This document shows, piece after piece, positions 17,812 to 26,329 of a stretch of 64,000 bases of DNA. The position numbers were made by a program, and so were the translations under genes. Position 1 is the stretch's first letter; each line of letters starts with the position of its first letter. The notes beneath the pieces were generated by a model. That model saw only the letters and a program-made list of their open reading frames with translations, was not told where the DNA came from and searched no databases. This DNA comes from Anaerolineaceae bacterium (GTDB taxonomy: Bacteria > Chloroflexota > Anaerolineae > Aggregatilineales > Phototrophicaceae), in contig WGMX01000010.1 in assembly GCA_016124855.1 (NCBI GenBank), positions 1 to 64,000 on the forward strand, read 5' to 3'.

Positions 17812-19503
17812 ATGACCTCGACTTCTCGAATGATGGGCACACCACAACCAACAATTAAGCGGTTACCTGATCTGTTGTATGCCATCATCATCTGGCAAAT
17901 AGTGGTTGGGCTGGGCAGTATTTTTGCGGCAAGCCAAGTTTTACAAATAGAACGTCTTTTTAATCTCGGAAATGTTATTCAAATCTTTATTGCTTTTTTG
18001 CTTGGCGGGGTGGCTGTTACGTCGTTTGCCTCAGCTTATCTGATTTACAGAGTCAAGGGCGCCGGACGGCTGGTCGCGATGGCCATCAACTTTGTTGGCC
18101 TAATTATGGCGTTTTTGTATCTCGGCCATGTCACTGGCTTGTATCTTGGGCTCGATAATCTTTCGGATGGCCTCTACCACAATATTGCTTGGATCTGGGG
18201 GATTGCGCTCGGTTACATCGTTTACTGGGTTGGTGGTCGTTTTCCTGATAACAGCTCCCTGCGTTCGTATACGACCCGCGCTGGTATCGTCATCATCGGC
18301 CTCTGCATTCTGATCATCTTCTTGGCATCAGGTCTGCTGGTCAATGGGGTAGTCGCGCTGATTAGTGGTTTAATCCGTCCGGCATCGCTCGCTGTCATCG
18401 CTCTGATTGCGGCTTTCGGCGCCGTGACCTATTATCTGCTGCGTCAGTCTGAGTTCTTTAACGAGACGGTGTCCGAGCGGGATACGTGGCAGGGTTGGCT
18501 CTTTTTGATGCCGAACTTCATCAGCTTTACGCTGTTTTTCGCCGGCCCGCTGCTCCTGTCCCTTTATCTAAGCTTTACCGACTACAATCCCGTTCAGCAG
18601 AATCCGGCTCAATTTATCGGCCTCCAAAACTATGCCGAGATGCTAAGCTTGAGTGTCGGTACTCTGAAATCTGCTGATCAGCCTGCTAAGGAAGTTATCG
18701 CGGATGGTCATGCTGAACTCACCCGCATTTCAATCGGCAATGAAACCGTTGTTATCGGTGCCAACGATACCCTGTTTTGGATCAGCTTTTTCAACACCTT
18801 CTTTTACTGTATTTTGCTGTTGATCTTGAGCATTCCTCCCGCAATTGGCCTCGCGATGGTGCTAAATTCCAAAATCGCTGGCATGAAATTTTTCAGGGCA
18901 CTTTTCTTCATTCCCTCGATAGCGGCTGTGGTCGGTGTAGCCCTAATCTGGCAGTGGCTTTACGATCCCGGCGTTGGTTTTATCAACTATGCTATTACCG
19001 GCTTGGTCAATGGCATCAATGGGTTGTTGGGCACACAAATCGCCAATCCCAGCATCCAATGGCTGACCGATGATCGGGTGCTGATGGTGTCAGTTGTGAT
19101 TATGGCCGCATGGCAGGTCATTGGCTTTAATACAGTCATTTTATTGGCCGGTTTGCAGGGCATGCCGCGCGAGGTGATGGAAGCCGCGACGGTTGATGGG
19201 GCAAACCGCTGGACGCGTTTCCTGCGCATTACCTTGCCACTGCTTGGTCCTACAACGTTTTTTGTGACGATCACAACTTTAATATCGGGTCTTCAAGCGT
19301 TTGCCGAACCCTTCTCACTGATCGGGGAAAATAACCCGACGACCGCCAAACTCACGAGTGTCTATTACTTGTATAACATGGGCTTTGCGAGTTTCCGAAT
19401 GGGATACGCTTCGGCAGTCGCGTGGGCATTGTTCGTCGTGATTTTCATTGTCACAGTCATTCAATTCCGTTTGTCTCGTAGTAATCAAGCTTATAGTGAT
19501 TAG
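17812..19503 (+). CDS. MalF-like ABC permease with extra N-terminal six-helix membrane domain
   Basis: 563 residues, almost twice the usual length. Residues 1-215 carry about six additional membrane helices, at about 22-42, 48-70, 80-105, 113-132, 150-180 and 190-208, unlike any canonical permease part. The normal permease core begins near residue 230, with P-L-L-L-S-L-Y-L-S-F-T-D-Y-N near 249. A loop insertion near 290-320 follows, then an EAA loop E-V-M-E-A-A-T-V-D-G-A-N-R-W near 458. It forms the channel with the product of 19515-20789. The extra domain may be regulatory or a remnant of a fused membrane protein. Confidence 0.87.
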   Translation: MTSTSRMMGTPQPTIKRLPDLLYAIIIWQIVVGLGSIFAASQVLQIERLFNLGNVIQIFIAFLLGGVAVTSFASAYLIYRVKGAGRLVAMAINFVGLIMAFLYLGHVTGLYLGLDNLSDGLYHNIAWIWGIALGYIVYWVGGRFPDNSSLRSYTTRAGIVIIGLCILIIFLASGLLVNGVVALISGLIRPASLAVIALIAAFGAVTYYLLRQSEFFNETVSERDTWQGWLFLMPNFISFTLFFAGPLLLSLYLSFTDYNPVQQNPAQFIGLQNYAEMLSLSVGTLKSADQPAKEVIADGHAELTRISIGNETVVIGANDTLFWISFFNTFFYCILLLILSIPPAIGLAMVLNSKIAGMKFFRALFFIPSIAAVVGVALIWQWLYDPGVGFINYAITGLVNGINGLLGTQIANPSIQWLTDDRVLMVSVVIMAAWQVIGFNTVILLAGLQGMPREVMEAATVDGANRWTRFLRITLPLLGPTTFFVTITTLISGLQAFAEPFSLIGENNPTTAKLTSVYYLYNMGFASFRMGYASAVAWALFVVIFIVTVIQFRLSRSNQAYSD

Positions 19504-19514
19504 AAGGTGTGACA

Positions 19515-20789
19515 ATGGCAGCCATTGCTCGTTCATCTACTATGACTCGTTCGCAGATTAATAATAGGGAGCAGATCACGCGTATCCGCGACTGGGTGGT
19601 GCGTATCGCGGCTTATGTGCTTCTATCTGGTGTTGCTTTCCTCATGGTTTTCCCGTTCCTGTATATGTTTTTCACTTCGTTGAAACAGACACAGGATGTC
19701 TATCATTCACCACCCCGCCTGCTCCCCTATTCTGCCGAAACCGTTGAATATGACGGGAAGCAGGTTTCGGTGTATGAGTTCGAAATCAACGGGCAGACCC
19801 ACCGAATGATTATTGATGACTCAGCCGGTGTCACCACATTTGGCTTTTTCACCACCTCTGACCAATTAAACAGTGCTGATCCACAATCCAGTACAGGTTT
19901 GCAGCAAATCAGACTAGCGGATACGCAAGATACAGGCAAAACTCAAGAGGTGGGCAAGAACAAGTTCTCGCTCTACAGCGTAACAGTCAATGGTGAGGCA
20001 AAGGAACTCCTCTTAGCCTATAAACGTGGCCTCAAACGCTTCGTCGATATTAATGACCCGACCATTGAAACCTATGCTAGCGAACGAACGGCCAAAATTT
20101 CCGAGAAAGTTGATCCTCAGTATCAAAACTACAGCACAGTCATCAACCTAAAAAATCTAGACCGTTCGTTGGTCAATACAGCGGTTGTGACCATCCTTGT
20201 GACGCTCGGTCAAGTCATCACCTCGCTGCTGGGCGGATATGCGTTCTCGCGTTTAAAGTTTCGGGGACGGAATGCCGTGTTCATGGTGTATCTCGGAACG
20301 ATCATGATTCCCTTTGTGGTGCTGATTATTCCGCTGTACCAATTGATGGTCATCATCGGTTGGCAGGGCAAAATCGCCTCGTTGATTTTGCCGTGGATAT
20401 TCACTGCCTATGGAACGTTCCTGATGCGCCAATTCTTTATCACCATTCCCAAAGATTTAGAGGAAGCAGCGCTGCTCGATGGTCTCAGCCGTTTGGGTAT
20501 CTTGTGGCGCATCTTTGTGCCGTTAAGTGGGCCGGCTATTGCGACACAGGCGATTATTACTTTCCTTTACGCATGGAATAGTTTCTTGTGGCCTTTGGTG
20601 ATCATCGGTGACTCCAATACTACAAATCACGTCGTTACCTTATCACTACGACAGCTCAAAACAGCCGCAGCCGCTGAGCCCAATCTCGTGCTAACCGGAG
20701 CAGCCGTCGCAATACTGCCGCCACTGATACTGTTCGTACTGGCACAGCGATATTTTGTCGAAGGTATTGCTAACACTGGCATTAAGTAG
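19515..20789 (+). CDS. MalG-like ABC permease with large periplasmic insertion
   Basis: 424 residues from the ATG at 19515, with AGAAGG seven bases upstream; a GTG at 19509 is less well placed. After the first membrane helix (about 25-48) comes a soluble insertion of about 130 residues (roughly 60-190) rich in beta-strand-like stretches such as V-S-V-Y-E-F-E-I-N-G-Q and F-S-L-Y-S-V-T-V-N-G-E. The remaining five helices and the EAA loop D-L-E-E-A-A-L-L-D-G-L-S-R-L are normal, as is the C-terminal F-V-E-G-I-A-N-T-G-I-K. The insertion should face outside, where it could contact the binding protein. Confidence 0.87.
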   Translation: MAAIARSSTMTRSQINNREQITRIRDWVVRIAAYVLLSGVAFLMVFPFLYMFFTSLKQTQDVYHSPPRLLPYSAETVEYDGKQVSVYEFEINGQTHRMIIDDSAGVTTFGFFTTSDQLNSADPQSSTGLQQIRLADTQDTGKTQEVGKNKFSLYSVTVNGEAKELLLAYKRGLKRFVDINDPTIETYASERTAKISEKVDPQYQNYSTVINLKNLDRSLVNTAVVTILVTLGQVITSLLGGYAFSRLKFRGRNAVFMVYLGTIMIPFVVLIIPLYQLMVIIGWQGKIASLILPWIFTAYGTFLMRQFFITIPKDLEEAALLDGLSRLGILWRIFVPLSGPAIATQAIITFLYAWNSFLWPLVIIGDSNTTNHVVTLSLRQLKTAAAAEPNLVLTGAAVAILPPLILFVLAQRYFVEGIANTGIK

Positions 20790-20851
20790 AGGTGCTGTAT
20801 CTCCCATTATTTTGAAGTGATTGATATTGACGCGCCTTCTTAAGGTACAAA

Positions 20852-20881
20852 GTCTGGTTTCATGAAGGCATGAAATCAGAC
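20852..20881 (+). terminator. Hairpin downstream of the alpha-galactoside transporter genes
   Basis: GTCTGGTTTCAT (20852-20863) and ATGAAATCAGAC (20870-20881) form a 12-bp stem with one mismatch and a 6-base loop. There is no T-run, so it is a possible factor-dependent end or 3' stabiliser. The rest of 20790-21020 holds no gene. Confidence 0.5.
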
Positions 20882-21022
20882 ACGATGCTAGGCCAATGAT
20901 GAGTAATTTATGGATATGGTGAATGTGCTCTCAGGTTTAATAGAACGGCATCGTCAATCATAATTGTTAGGCCACTATCATTTTTAGATATGTTGCTCAC
21001 TCATAGTCATCTCCACATTAGT

Positions 21023-21067
21023 TTGACAATAGAAGCAAAAGTTGTATATTTGTATTCTGTATACAAT
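21023..21067 (+). promoter_or_regulatory. Promoter and operator of the FCD-type GntR gene
   Basis: TTGACA (21023-21028), 16 bases, TATATT (21045-21050). The sequence TGTATACAATATGC (21058-21071) lies at the expected start point. The identical 14 bases recur at 21791-21804 in front of apnO. The palindromic TGTATACA core is typical for GntR proteins with an FCD domain. Confidence 0.75.
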
Positions 21068-21083
21068 ATGCGATTGAACTCAA

Positions 21084-21749
21084 ATGACTTTTCTATCTCA
21101 AATTCGTCCTATTAATCTTCGAGAACAAGTCGTACAAGAAATTCGCACGGCGATTATTGAAGGACGAATCAAACCGAATGATCACATTACCGAAGCGGTT
21201 CTAACAGAACAGCTCGGTGTTAGCCGAACCCCAGTACGCGAGGCTCTCATTTTATTGGAGCGCGAAGGTTTAGTTGTTGCCGCCCCGAACCGAGGATGTT
21301 TTGTAAAGGCTTTTACCGTGCGCGATGTCAGCGAAATTTTTACAATGCGTACCATGCTCGAGAATTTTGCAGGTGAACTCATTATTCAAGACCTTGATGA
21401 AACTGATTTTCAATATTTACGCGTTTCGATTGCCCAACAAAAATTAGCGATCGAAAGCAATGATTTCAAAAAGGTCCGAAGTATTGATATGGCATTCCAT
21501 CAGTACTTGGTGACCAAGAGCAACCACGACCTATTAATTCGTAACTGGTCGGCGATTGTGGCACAAATCGCAGCGGTTTTATATCTGCGGGCTGAGGCCA
21601 TCCACGATTACGACGAGTCACAATCTATAAAAGATCACATGTCGATTGTGGATGCTTATGAAAAACGTGATGTAGGCGAATTGAAGCGACTGAATCACCT
21701 AATTAATTCGCGCGTATCAGGCGAGTGCCAACGCAGCGTATCGAACTAA
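21084..21749 (+). CDS. GntR-family regulator, FadR/FCD type
   Basis: 221 residues. The winged helix spans 1-75, with L-R-E-Q-V-V-Q-E-I-R-T-A-I-I-E-G-R-I, L-T-E-Q-L-G-V-S-R-T-P-V-R-E-A-L and the wing G-L-V-V-A-A-P-N-R-G. The FCD ligand domain has E-I-F-T-M-R-T-M-L-E near residue 86, D-M-A-F-H-Q-Y-L near 132 and a later H-x-x-I-V-D-A metal-ligand region near 187. Repeated TGTATACAAT sites before this gene and before apnO suggest autoregulation and control of the following catabolic genes. The inducer may be an apiose-derived acid, by inference. Confidence 0.9.
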   Translation: MTFLSQIRPINLREQVVQEIRTAIIEGRIKPNDHITEAVLTEQLGVSRTPVREALILLEREGLVVAAPNRGCFVKAFTVRDVSEIFTMRTMLENFAGELIIQDLDETDFQYLRVSIAQQKLAIESNDFKKVRSIDMAFHQYLVTKSNHDLLIRNWSAIVAQIAAVLYLRAEAIHDYDESQSIKDHMSIVDAYEKRDVGELKRLNHLINSRVSGECQRSVSN

Positions 21750-21788
21750 AAAGGATGTAGAAAAGGCTGAAATTATCTATCGATATAA

Positions 21789-21800
21789 ATTGTATACAAT
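21789..21800 (+). promoter_or_regulatory. GntR-type operator upstream of apnO
   Basis: ATTGTATACAAT is a perfect 12-bp palindrome. Together with the following ATGC it repeats the sequence at the promoter of the adjacent GntR gene. It is preceded by TATAAA (21784-21789), a possible -10 box, so the repressor would block the start of the apnO operon. Confidence 0.7.
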
Positions 21801-21870
21801 ATGCAAAAAGAGGTTTTGTCATTTTCGTGTAGATGGTTGTTAATCTCAGATCAACTTAGGGAGAATAAAT

Positions 21871-22713
21871 ATGACAACAATTGCTTTATTTGGCGCAGCT
21901 GGAAAGATTGGCGCAAGAATTGCCAAACTGCTGCATGTCGATTCAGCTTATGAATCCCTTTTTATTGAAGCTGGCGAGGCGGGGCAAGCGCGACTGCGCG
22001 ACATAGGATTGGCTCCGACCAATCAATCTGACGCTATTAAAGTTGCAGATGTCGTGATATTAGCCGTACCCGATTTATTTATCGGCAAGATTGCTGGCGA
22101 AATTGTCCCTCATCTCAAAACCGGCGCGTTAGTAATCGGACTGGATCCAGCAGCGCCACACAGCGGGAAACTCCCTCCACGTTCCGATATCAGTTACTTT
22201 ATCACCCATCCTTGTCATCCGCCTGTCTATAACAATGAAATTGAGGAAGTCGCCCGTACTGATTATTTTGGTGGCATTGCCAAGCAGAATATTGTGTGTT
22301 CACTCATGCAAGGGCCAGAAGAACATTATGCGCTTGGTGAGCAGATTGCGCGGAAGATGTTCGCTCCGGTGATGTCTGCGCACCGCATTACCGTCGAGCA
22401 GATGGCGATTCTGGAACCAGCATTGGTGGAGACAGTGACCATCACCTGTATGCAAGTTATTCGTGAGGCAATGGATGAAGCAGTCAAACGCGGTGTACCT
22501 TTTGAGGCCGCCAAAGATTTCCTTCTGGGTCACATCAATATTGACATTGCTATTCTCTTCGGTTTCCTGAATGCTCAGTTTTCAGACGGCGCAAAGTTGG
22601 CAGTCAAGCGTGGAATGGAGCAAATCATTCAGCCGGATTGGAAGAGGGTCTTTGAGCCAGAAAATATCATGAAGGAAGTTCGCGCGATTACCGAAGGCAC
22701 AGCGGTGCATTAA
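21871..22713 (+). CDS. apnO: D-apionate oxidoisomerase-like protein (PGDH C-terminal family)
   Basis: 280 residues. The N-terminal Rossmann fold has A-L-F-G-A-A-G-K-I-G-A-R-I near residue 5, followed by V-V-I-L-A-V-P-D near 66. The C-terminal half is the all-helical phosphogluconate-dehydrogenase-like domain, with E-P-A-L-V-E-T near 174 and G-H-I-N-I-D-I-A-I near 214. This architecture is that of ApnO, which converts D-apionate to 3-oxo-isoapionate with NAD. GGGAG lies at a good distance before the ATG. Adjacent genes look like OiaC and ApsD, which makes the assignment stronger than sequence alone. Activity on another sugar acid remains possible. Confidence 0.78.
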   Translation: MTTIALFGAAGKIGARIAKLLHVDSAYESLFIEAGEAGQARLRDIGLAPTNQSDAIKVADVVILAVPDLFIGKIAGEIVPHLKTGALVIGLDPAAPHSGKLPPRSDISYFITHPCHPPVYNNEIEEVARTDYFGGIAKQNIVCSLMQGPEEHYALGEQIARKMFAPVMSAHRITVEQMAILEPALVETVTITCMQVIREAMDEAVKRGVPFEAAKDFLLGHINIDIAILFGFLNAQFSDGAKLAVKRGMEQIIQPDWKRVFEPENIMKEVRAITEGTAVH

Positions 22714-22716
22714 ACC

Positions 22717-23529
22717 ATGAAACTTGGTCTAGGGACTTATGCTTACGCATGGGCTATTGGGATAGCAGACTATCCGCCATCTCAGCCTATGGATGCTTTC
22801 GCATTCATTCGTCGGGCGGCAGAGTTGGGCGTACATGTAATACAGATCGCAGACAATCTTCCATTACACAAGTTGAGTGCTAACGAACAGAAAGCACTTC
22901 TGTCAGAGGCAAACACTTTAGGTATTCAGTTTGAAGTCGGGACACGCGGTATCACACCCGATAATCTGCAAACTTATCTGGGGCTCGCTTATCAGTTCGG
23001 TTCGCCTATTTTGCGGGTCGTTGTGGATACTGCCGATCATCATCCGTCGCCCGATGAAGCTGTGAAACTATTATGTTTGATGATGCCGGAATTTGAACGC
23101 GTGGGCATCACGCTTGCCATCGAGAATCATGACCGTTTCAAAGTGCGAACACTGGTGGATATCCTACAACAAGTGGGCAGCCCAAATATTGGTATCTGCC
23201 TTGATACAGTCAATTCGTTTGGCGCGGGTGAAGGGCCGGAAGCGGTTGTTGATGGGCTTGGTCCATACGTTGTGAACCTGCATGTCAAGGACTTCTCAAT
23301 CCGACGACACAGGCACAATTTGGGTTTTGAGATACACGGTACACCAGCCGGAGAAGGCATGTTAGATATGCCTTGGCTGCTTCAGGAATTAAGGCAGTAC
23401 ATGCGCGATTTCAATGCCATATTGGAAACGTGGCCTCCGCCTGAACCTAATGTCGCACAAACAATTGTGAAAGAGGACGCGTGGGTTATCCAGAGCGTTG
23501 ATTATTTACGGACGATGATCAAAGAGTAA
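22717..23529 (+). CDS. oiaC: 3-oxo-isoapionate decarboxylase-like protein (TIM barrel)
   Basis: 270 residues of the xylose isomerase-like TIM-barrel superfamily. Barrel strands visible are G-V-H-V-I-Q-I-A-D near residue 38, I-L-R-V-V-V-D near 98, T-L-A-I-E-N-H-D near 135, I-G-I-C-L-D-T-V-N near 161 and V-N-L-H-V-K-D-F near 189; these carry the Glu, Asp and His metal ligands. Its start follows the apnO stop by three bases. OiaC of the apiose pathway belongs to this fold and converts 3-oxo-isoapionate to L-erythrulose and CO2. The direct pairing with an ApnO-like gene supports that role over a generic isomerase. Confidence 0.72.
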   Translation: MKLGLGTYAYAWAIGIADYPPSQPMDAFAFIRRAAELGVHVIQIADNLPLHKLSANEQKALLSEANTLGIQFEVGTRGITPDNLQTYLGLAYQFGSPILRVVVDTADHHPSPDEAVKLLCLMMPEFERVGITLAIENHDRFKVRTLVDILQQVGSPNIGICLDTVNSFGAGEGPEAVVDGLGPYVVNLHVKDFSIRRHRHNLGFEIHGTPAGEGMLDMPWLLQELRQYMRDFNAILETWPPPEPNVAQTIVKEDAWVIQSVDYLRTMIKE

Positions 23530-23535
23530 GAGGTT

Positions 23536-24555
23536 ATGGCGAATCTCAAATTTGCAATTTTAGGAACGGGATTTTGGGCGCACTTTCAGCTTGCCGGATG
23601 GATGGAACTCGGCGGCCTTGAATGTGTAGCGCTCTATAACAGGACTCGTTCTAAAGCAGAGGCATTGGCACAGAAATTTAACGTTCCACAGGTTTATGAC
23701 ACAGCGGAGGAATTATTTGATAAAGAAAAGTTGGATTTTGTCGACATCATTACCGATGTTGGCACCCACTCCAGCTTGACTCATACGGCGGCTGAAAGAG
23801 GCTTCAATATTGTTTGTCAAAAGCCAATGGCAACGACTTTGGAAGAAGCGCACTCAATGGTAGACGCTTGTCATAAAGCTGGGGTGCAGTTGCTGATAAA
23901 CGAAAATTGGCGGTGGCAGCACCCAATTCGCCAGTTCAAACAAATCCTTGACGACGGAAAAATCGGCAGACCTTTTCGAGCACGCGTTCATTACTGCAAT
24001 AGCTTTCCTGTTTTTGATAATCAACCTTTTTTGAAGGACGCTGAACAATTCATCTTGGCAGATATAGGAAGCCATATCCTTGATACCGCGCGTTATTTAT
24101 TCGGTAATGCGACCAGCCTTTACTGTCATACGACTCGCGTGCATCCTGATATTAAAGGGGAGGATGTGGCAACTGTTATGATGCAAATGGGAGACGGCAT
24201 TAGTGTAGTTTGCGAGATGAGCTATGCCAGCCGCACAGAAATTGAACACTTTCCACAAACGTATGTTTATGTTGAAGGAGACAAAGGCTATTTGGAATTA
24301 GGGCCAGATTATAAGGTTCGGGAAACGACTTCAGATGGCACGCACATCCGACAGTTTGTTCCACCGCATTATTCTTGGGCAGATCCGGCATACGATTTGG
24401 TCCATGCGAGTATTGTCGATTGTCAGCGCGATTTACTACAACACCTGCGAGGTAAAAAGATCGCCGAGACAACCGGCGAAGACAACCTGAAAACTGCTGA
24501 AATGGTTTTTGGTTCATATCAATCCGCTGCAGCAGGAACGCCGGTTCACTTCTAA
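23536..24555 (+). CDS. apsD: D-apiose dehydrogenase-like protein (Gfo/Idh/MocA family)
   Basis: 339 residues. The Rossmann N-terminus has F-A-I-L-G-T-G-F-W-A-H; the family E-K-P position reads V-C-Q-K-P-M-A near residue 95. The catalytic domain has I-N-E-N-W-R-W-Q-H-P near 119 and L-A-D-I-G-S-H-I-L-D-T-A near 174. These features resemble ApsD, which oxidises D-apiose to apionolactone with NAD. AAGAGG precedes the ATG, six bases after oiaC. It would supply the substrate for the lactonase encoded at 32592-34580. A different branched or acid sugar cannot be excluded. Confidence 0.75.
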   Translation: MANLKFAILGTGFWAHFQLAGWMELGGLECVALYNRTRSKAEALAQKFNVPQVYDTAEELFDKEKLDFVDIITDVGTHSSLTHTAAERGFNIVCQKPMATTLEEAHSMVDACHKAGVQLLINENWRWQHPIRQFKQILDDGKIGRPFRARVHYCNSFPVFDNQPFLKDAEQFILADIGSHILDTARYLFGNATSLYCHTTRVHPDIKGEDVATVMMQMGDGISVVCEMSYASRTEIEHFPQTYVYVEGDKGYLELGPDYKVRETTSDGTHIRQFVPPHYSWADPAYDLVHASIVDCQRDLLQHLRGKKIAETTGEDNLKTAEMVFGSYQSAAAGTPVHF

Positions 24556-24594
24556 ACATCGAGCAAATGAAGATGTTAATGGAGGAGCATTGTG

Positions 24595-26163
24595 ATGCAT
24601 CTCGATCAACTCGAAGAAAATTTAGCGTCTCGACCGGGCGTATACATTGAAGCGTCCGTTAATCAACCGACAGGTGTTGGCTCACGTGATCCGAATGTTC
24701 TGCTGAGTCACCCGCCAACAGATTTGGATGGACAACCACTATCCGCGTTCTTGAACTATCGGGACAGGACTTACGATACCTACGATGGGCATAACCGCGC
24801 CAACGGCCCAGACTGGTACACTATTTATTTCCCTGAAGCCATCACTTGCAATTGTGTTGAAATGACAATGGAGTGCCCTAATCGAGATGGTGGCTGGTGG
24901 ACATCTTTACGGGTCGAGTATTGGGATGCAAGCGACGAGTCTTGGCAGTCAACCACCGAGTTTGAAATCACTCCACCCTATAACTTTGCCAACGAACCTT
25001 ATGTGCGCCGTCCATATGAGACTCACGTCCTGACCTTTAACGAAGTGACAACACGTGCCGTTCGTATCATCGGGCAGCCGGGCGGGTTAGCCGAATTTAC
25101 GTCGCTGGCCTATTTAGCCGTATTCGACCGCGATCTTTCTCGATGGAACCCGGCCTCGCTGCCTACACCACCTGTACCCTATATCTTCCGTCTGATTTCA
25201 CCACAAACCATTTGGGATTTATCTGAAAGTATGGTGAAGTTGACCGGATTAGCGGTCAATGTCGCTTATATGGATCATTATCTCGACCCAGAACGCTATT
25301 CCCGCTGGTGGAAACGTATCAGCCGCAATTATCAGGGAGAGCCAGAGCTCTGGCAGCTTCTAGGCGATTACATAGGTTGGAATGCGTGGAATCAGATTGC
25401 AAACCCCAGCGTGGAACATGCTGTTGTCCCCAAAGATCCTAACGTTCGTATCACCTTTCACAATTCTTTAGGTCGTGCGGTTGCTCCCATCGTTGTTGAC
25501 CAAGAAATCGTTGGCGAAATGACGAGTCATCAAGTGGTTATCAAAGATCATTTTGACGAACCATGGCATCGATATTATGCACGCGAACACCAGATCCCTT
25601 GGTCAGATTATTCGGCAGCGATTGTCCGTTCGCCACATATGACGTTGGAGCAGCTAGAAGGCGCTGCCAGCATGATGGGCATGATTGCCAATACCATTGC
25701 AAATCTGGCTCATCGCAATCTGACTCTTGAACGGGAGCTAGATGGTGCTCGCAAAGCAGCCGCTGAGCATCGTGGACTCGATAGACGAGCTATTGTTCGT
25801 AAAGCGATTGACTTTATGCAGGATAATCTCGAAACGCCTGTTACAGTTGCTGAAGTCGCCAGTGCAGTTGCTCTTAATCCGACCTACTTTGGTATTGTGT
25901 TCAGCGAGCAGATGGGGCGTAATCCAGTTGATTATCTGATCGATCTGCGAATCGAACGCGCCAAGCATTATTTGACCTATAGCCAGATGTCGGTGATGGA
26001 TGTGTGCGTAGCGCTAGGATATGACCCCAGTTACTTCAGTCGCCTTTTCAAACGGCGAACCGGTTATACCCCCGGACAGTACGCGCGACAGGCGAGGCGT
26101 TTCCCTCGAAATAGTGCTAATTCACCCGCAACGACTAGAAAAAAGTCAATTGGCGTGTATTAA
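24595..26163 (+). CDS. AraC-type regulator with discoidin-like and PocR-like sensor domains
   Basis: 522 residues from the ATG at 24595, with GGAGGAG seven bases upstream. Residues about 15-185 look like a discoidin/F5/8C-type beta-sandwich: a D-P-N-V-L-L start, W-Y-T-I-Y-F-P, a solvent-type W-T-S-L-R-V-E-Y-W-D and A-V-R-I-I-G-Q-P-G. Residues 195-385 resemble a PocR sensor, with I-W-D-L-S-E-S-M-V-K-L-T-G-L-A-V-N-V and P-I-V-V-D-Q-E-I-V-G-E-M. Residues 405-505 are an AraC DNA-binding domain with two helix-turn-helices, ending G-Y-D-P-S-Y-F-S-R-L-F-K-R-R-T-G. There is no signal peptide, so this is a cytoplasmic sugar sensor for the locus. Confidence 0.85.
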   Translation: MHLDQLEENLASRPGVYIEASVNQPTGVGSRDPNVLLSHPPTDLDGQPLSAFLNYRDRTYDTYDGHNRANGPDWYTIYFPEAITCNCVEMTMECPNRDGGWWTSLRVEYWDASDESWQSTTEFEITPPYNFANEPYVRRPYETHVLTFNEVTTRAVRIIGQPGGLAEFTSLAYLAVFDRDLSRWNPASLPTPPVPYIFRLISPQTIWDLSESMVKLTGLAVNVAYMDHYLDPERYSRWWKRISRNYQGEPELWQLLGDYIGWNAWNQIANPSVEHAVVPKDPNVRITFHNSLGRAVAPIVVDQEIVGEMTSHQVVIKDHFDEPWHRYYAREHQIPWSDYSAAIVRSPHMTLEQLEGAASMMGMIANTIANLAHRNLTLERELDGARKAAAEHRGLDRRAIVRKAIDFMQDNLETPVTVAEVASAVALNPTYFGIVFSEQMGRNPVDYLIDLRIERAKHYLTYSQMSVMDVCVALGYDPSYFSRLFKRRTGYTPGQYARQARRFPRNSANSPATTRKKSIGVY

Positions 26164-26329
26164 AAAGAAATTTTCACATCCAGAATTTTTCATAAGATAA
26201 AAATTATTGGCGATCGCCTGCTCTTAAATAATTTATTGCTGCATTAATACATACTCGTTGAACTCTTTACGGATAACGACGCTATAAAAATCGACCTATT
26301 CGTTTAACTCAAAATGTACATTTATTACA
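26164..26329. promoter_or_regulatory. Intergenic region with GGCGATCGCC palindrome before the transporter
   Basis: This AT-rich spacer separates the AraC-type gene from the permease genes. It contains the perfect 10-bp palindrome GGCGATCGCC at 26209-26218. Its position suits a regulator site for the transporter operon, but no clear -35/-10 pair is visible. Confidence 0.35.
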
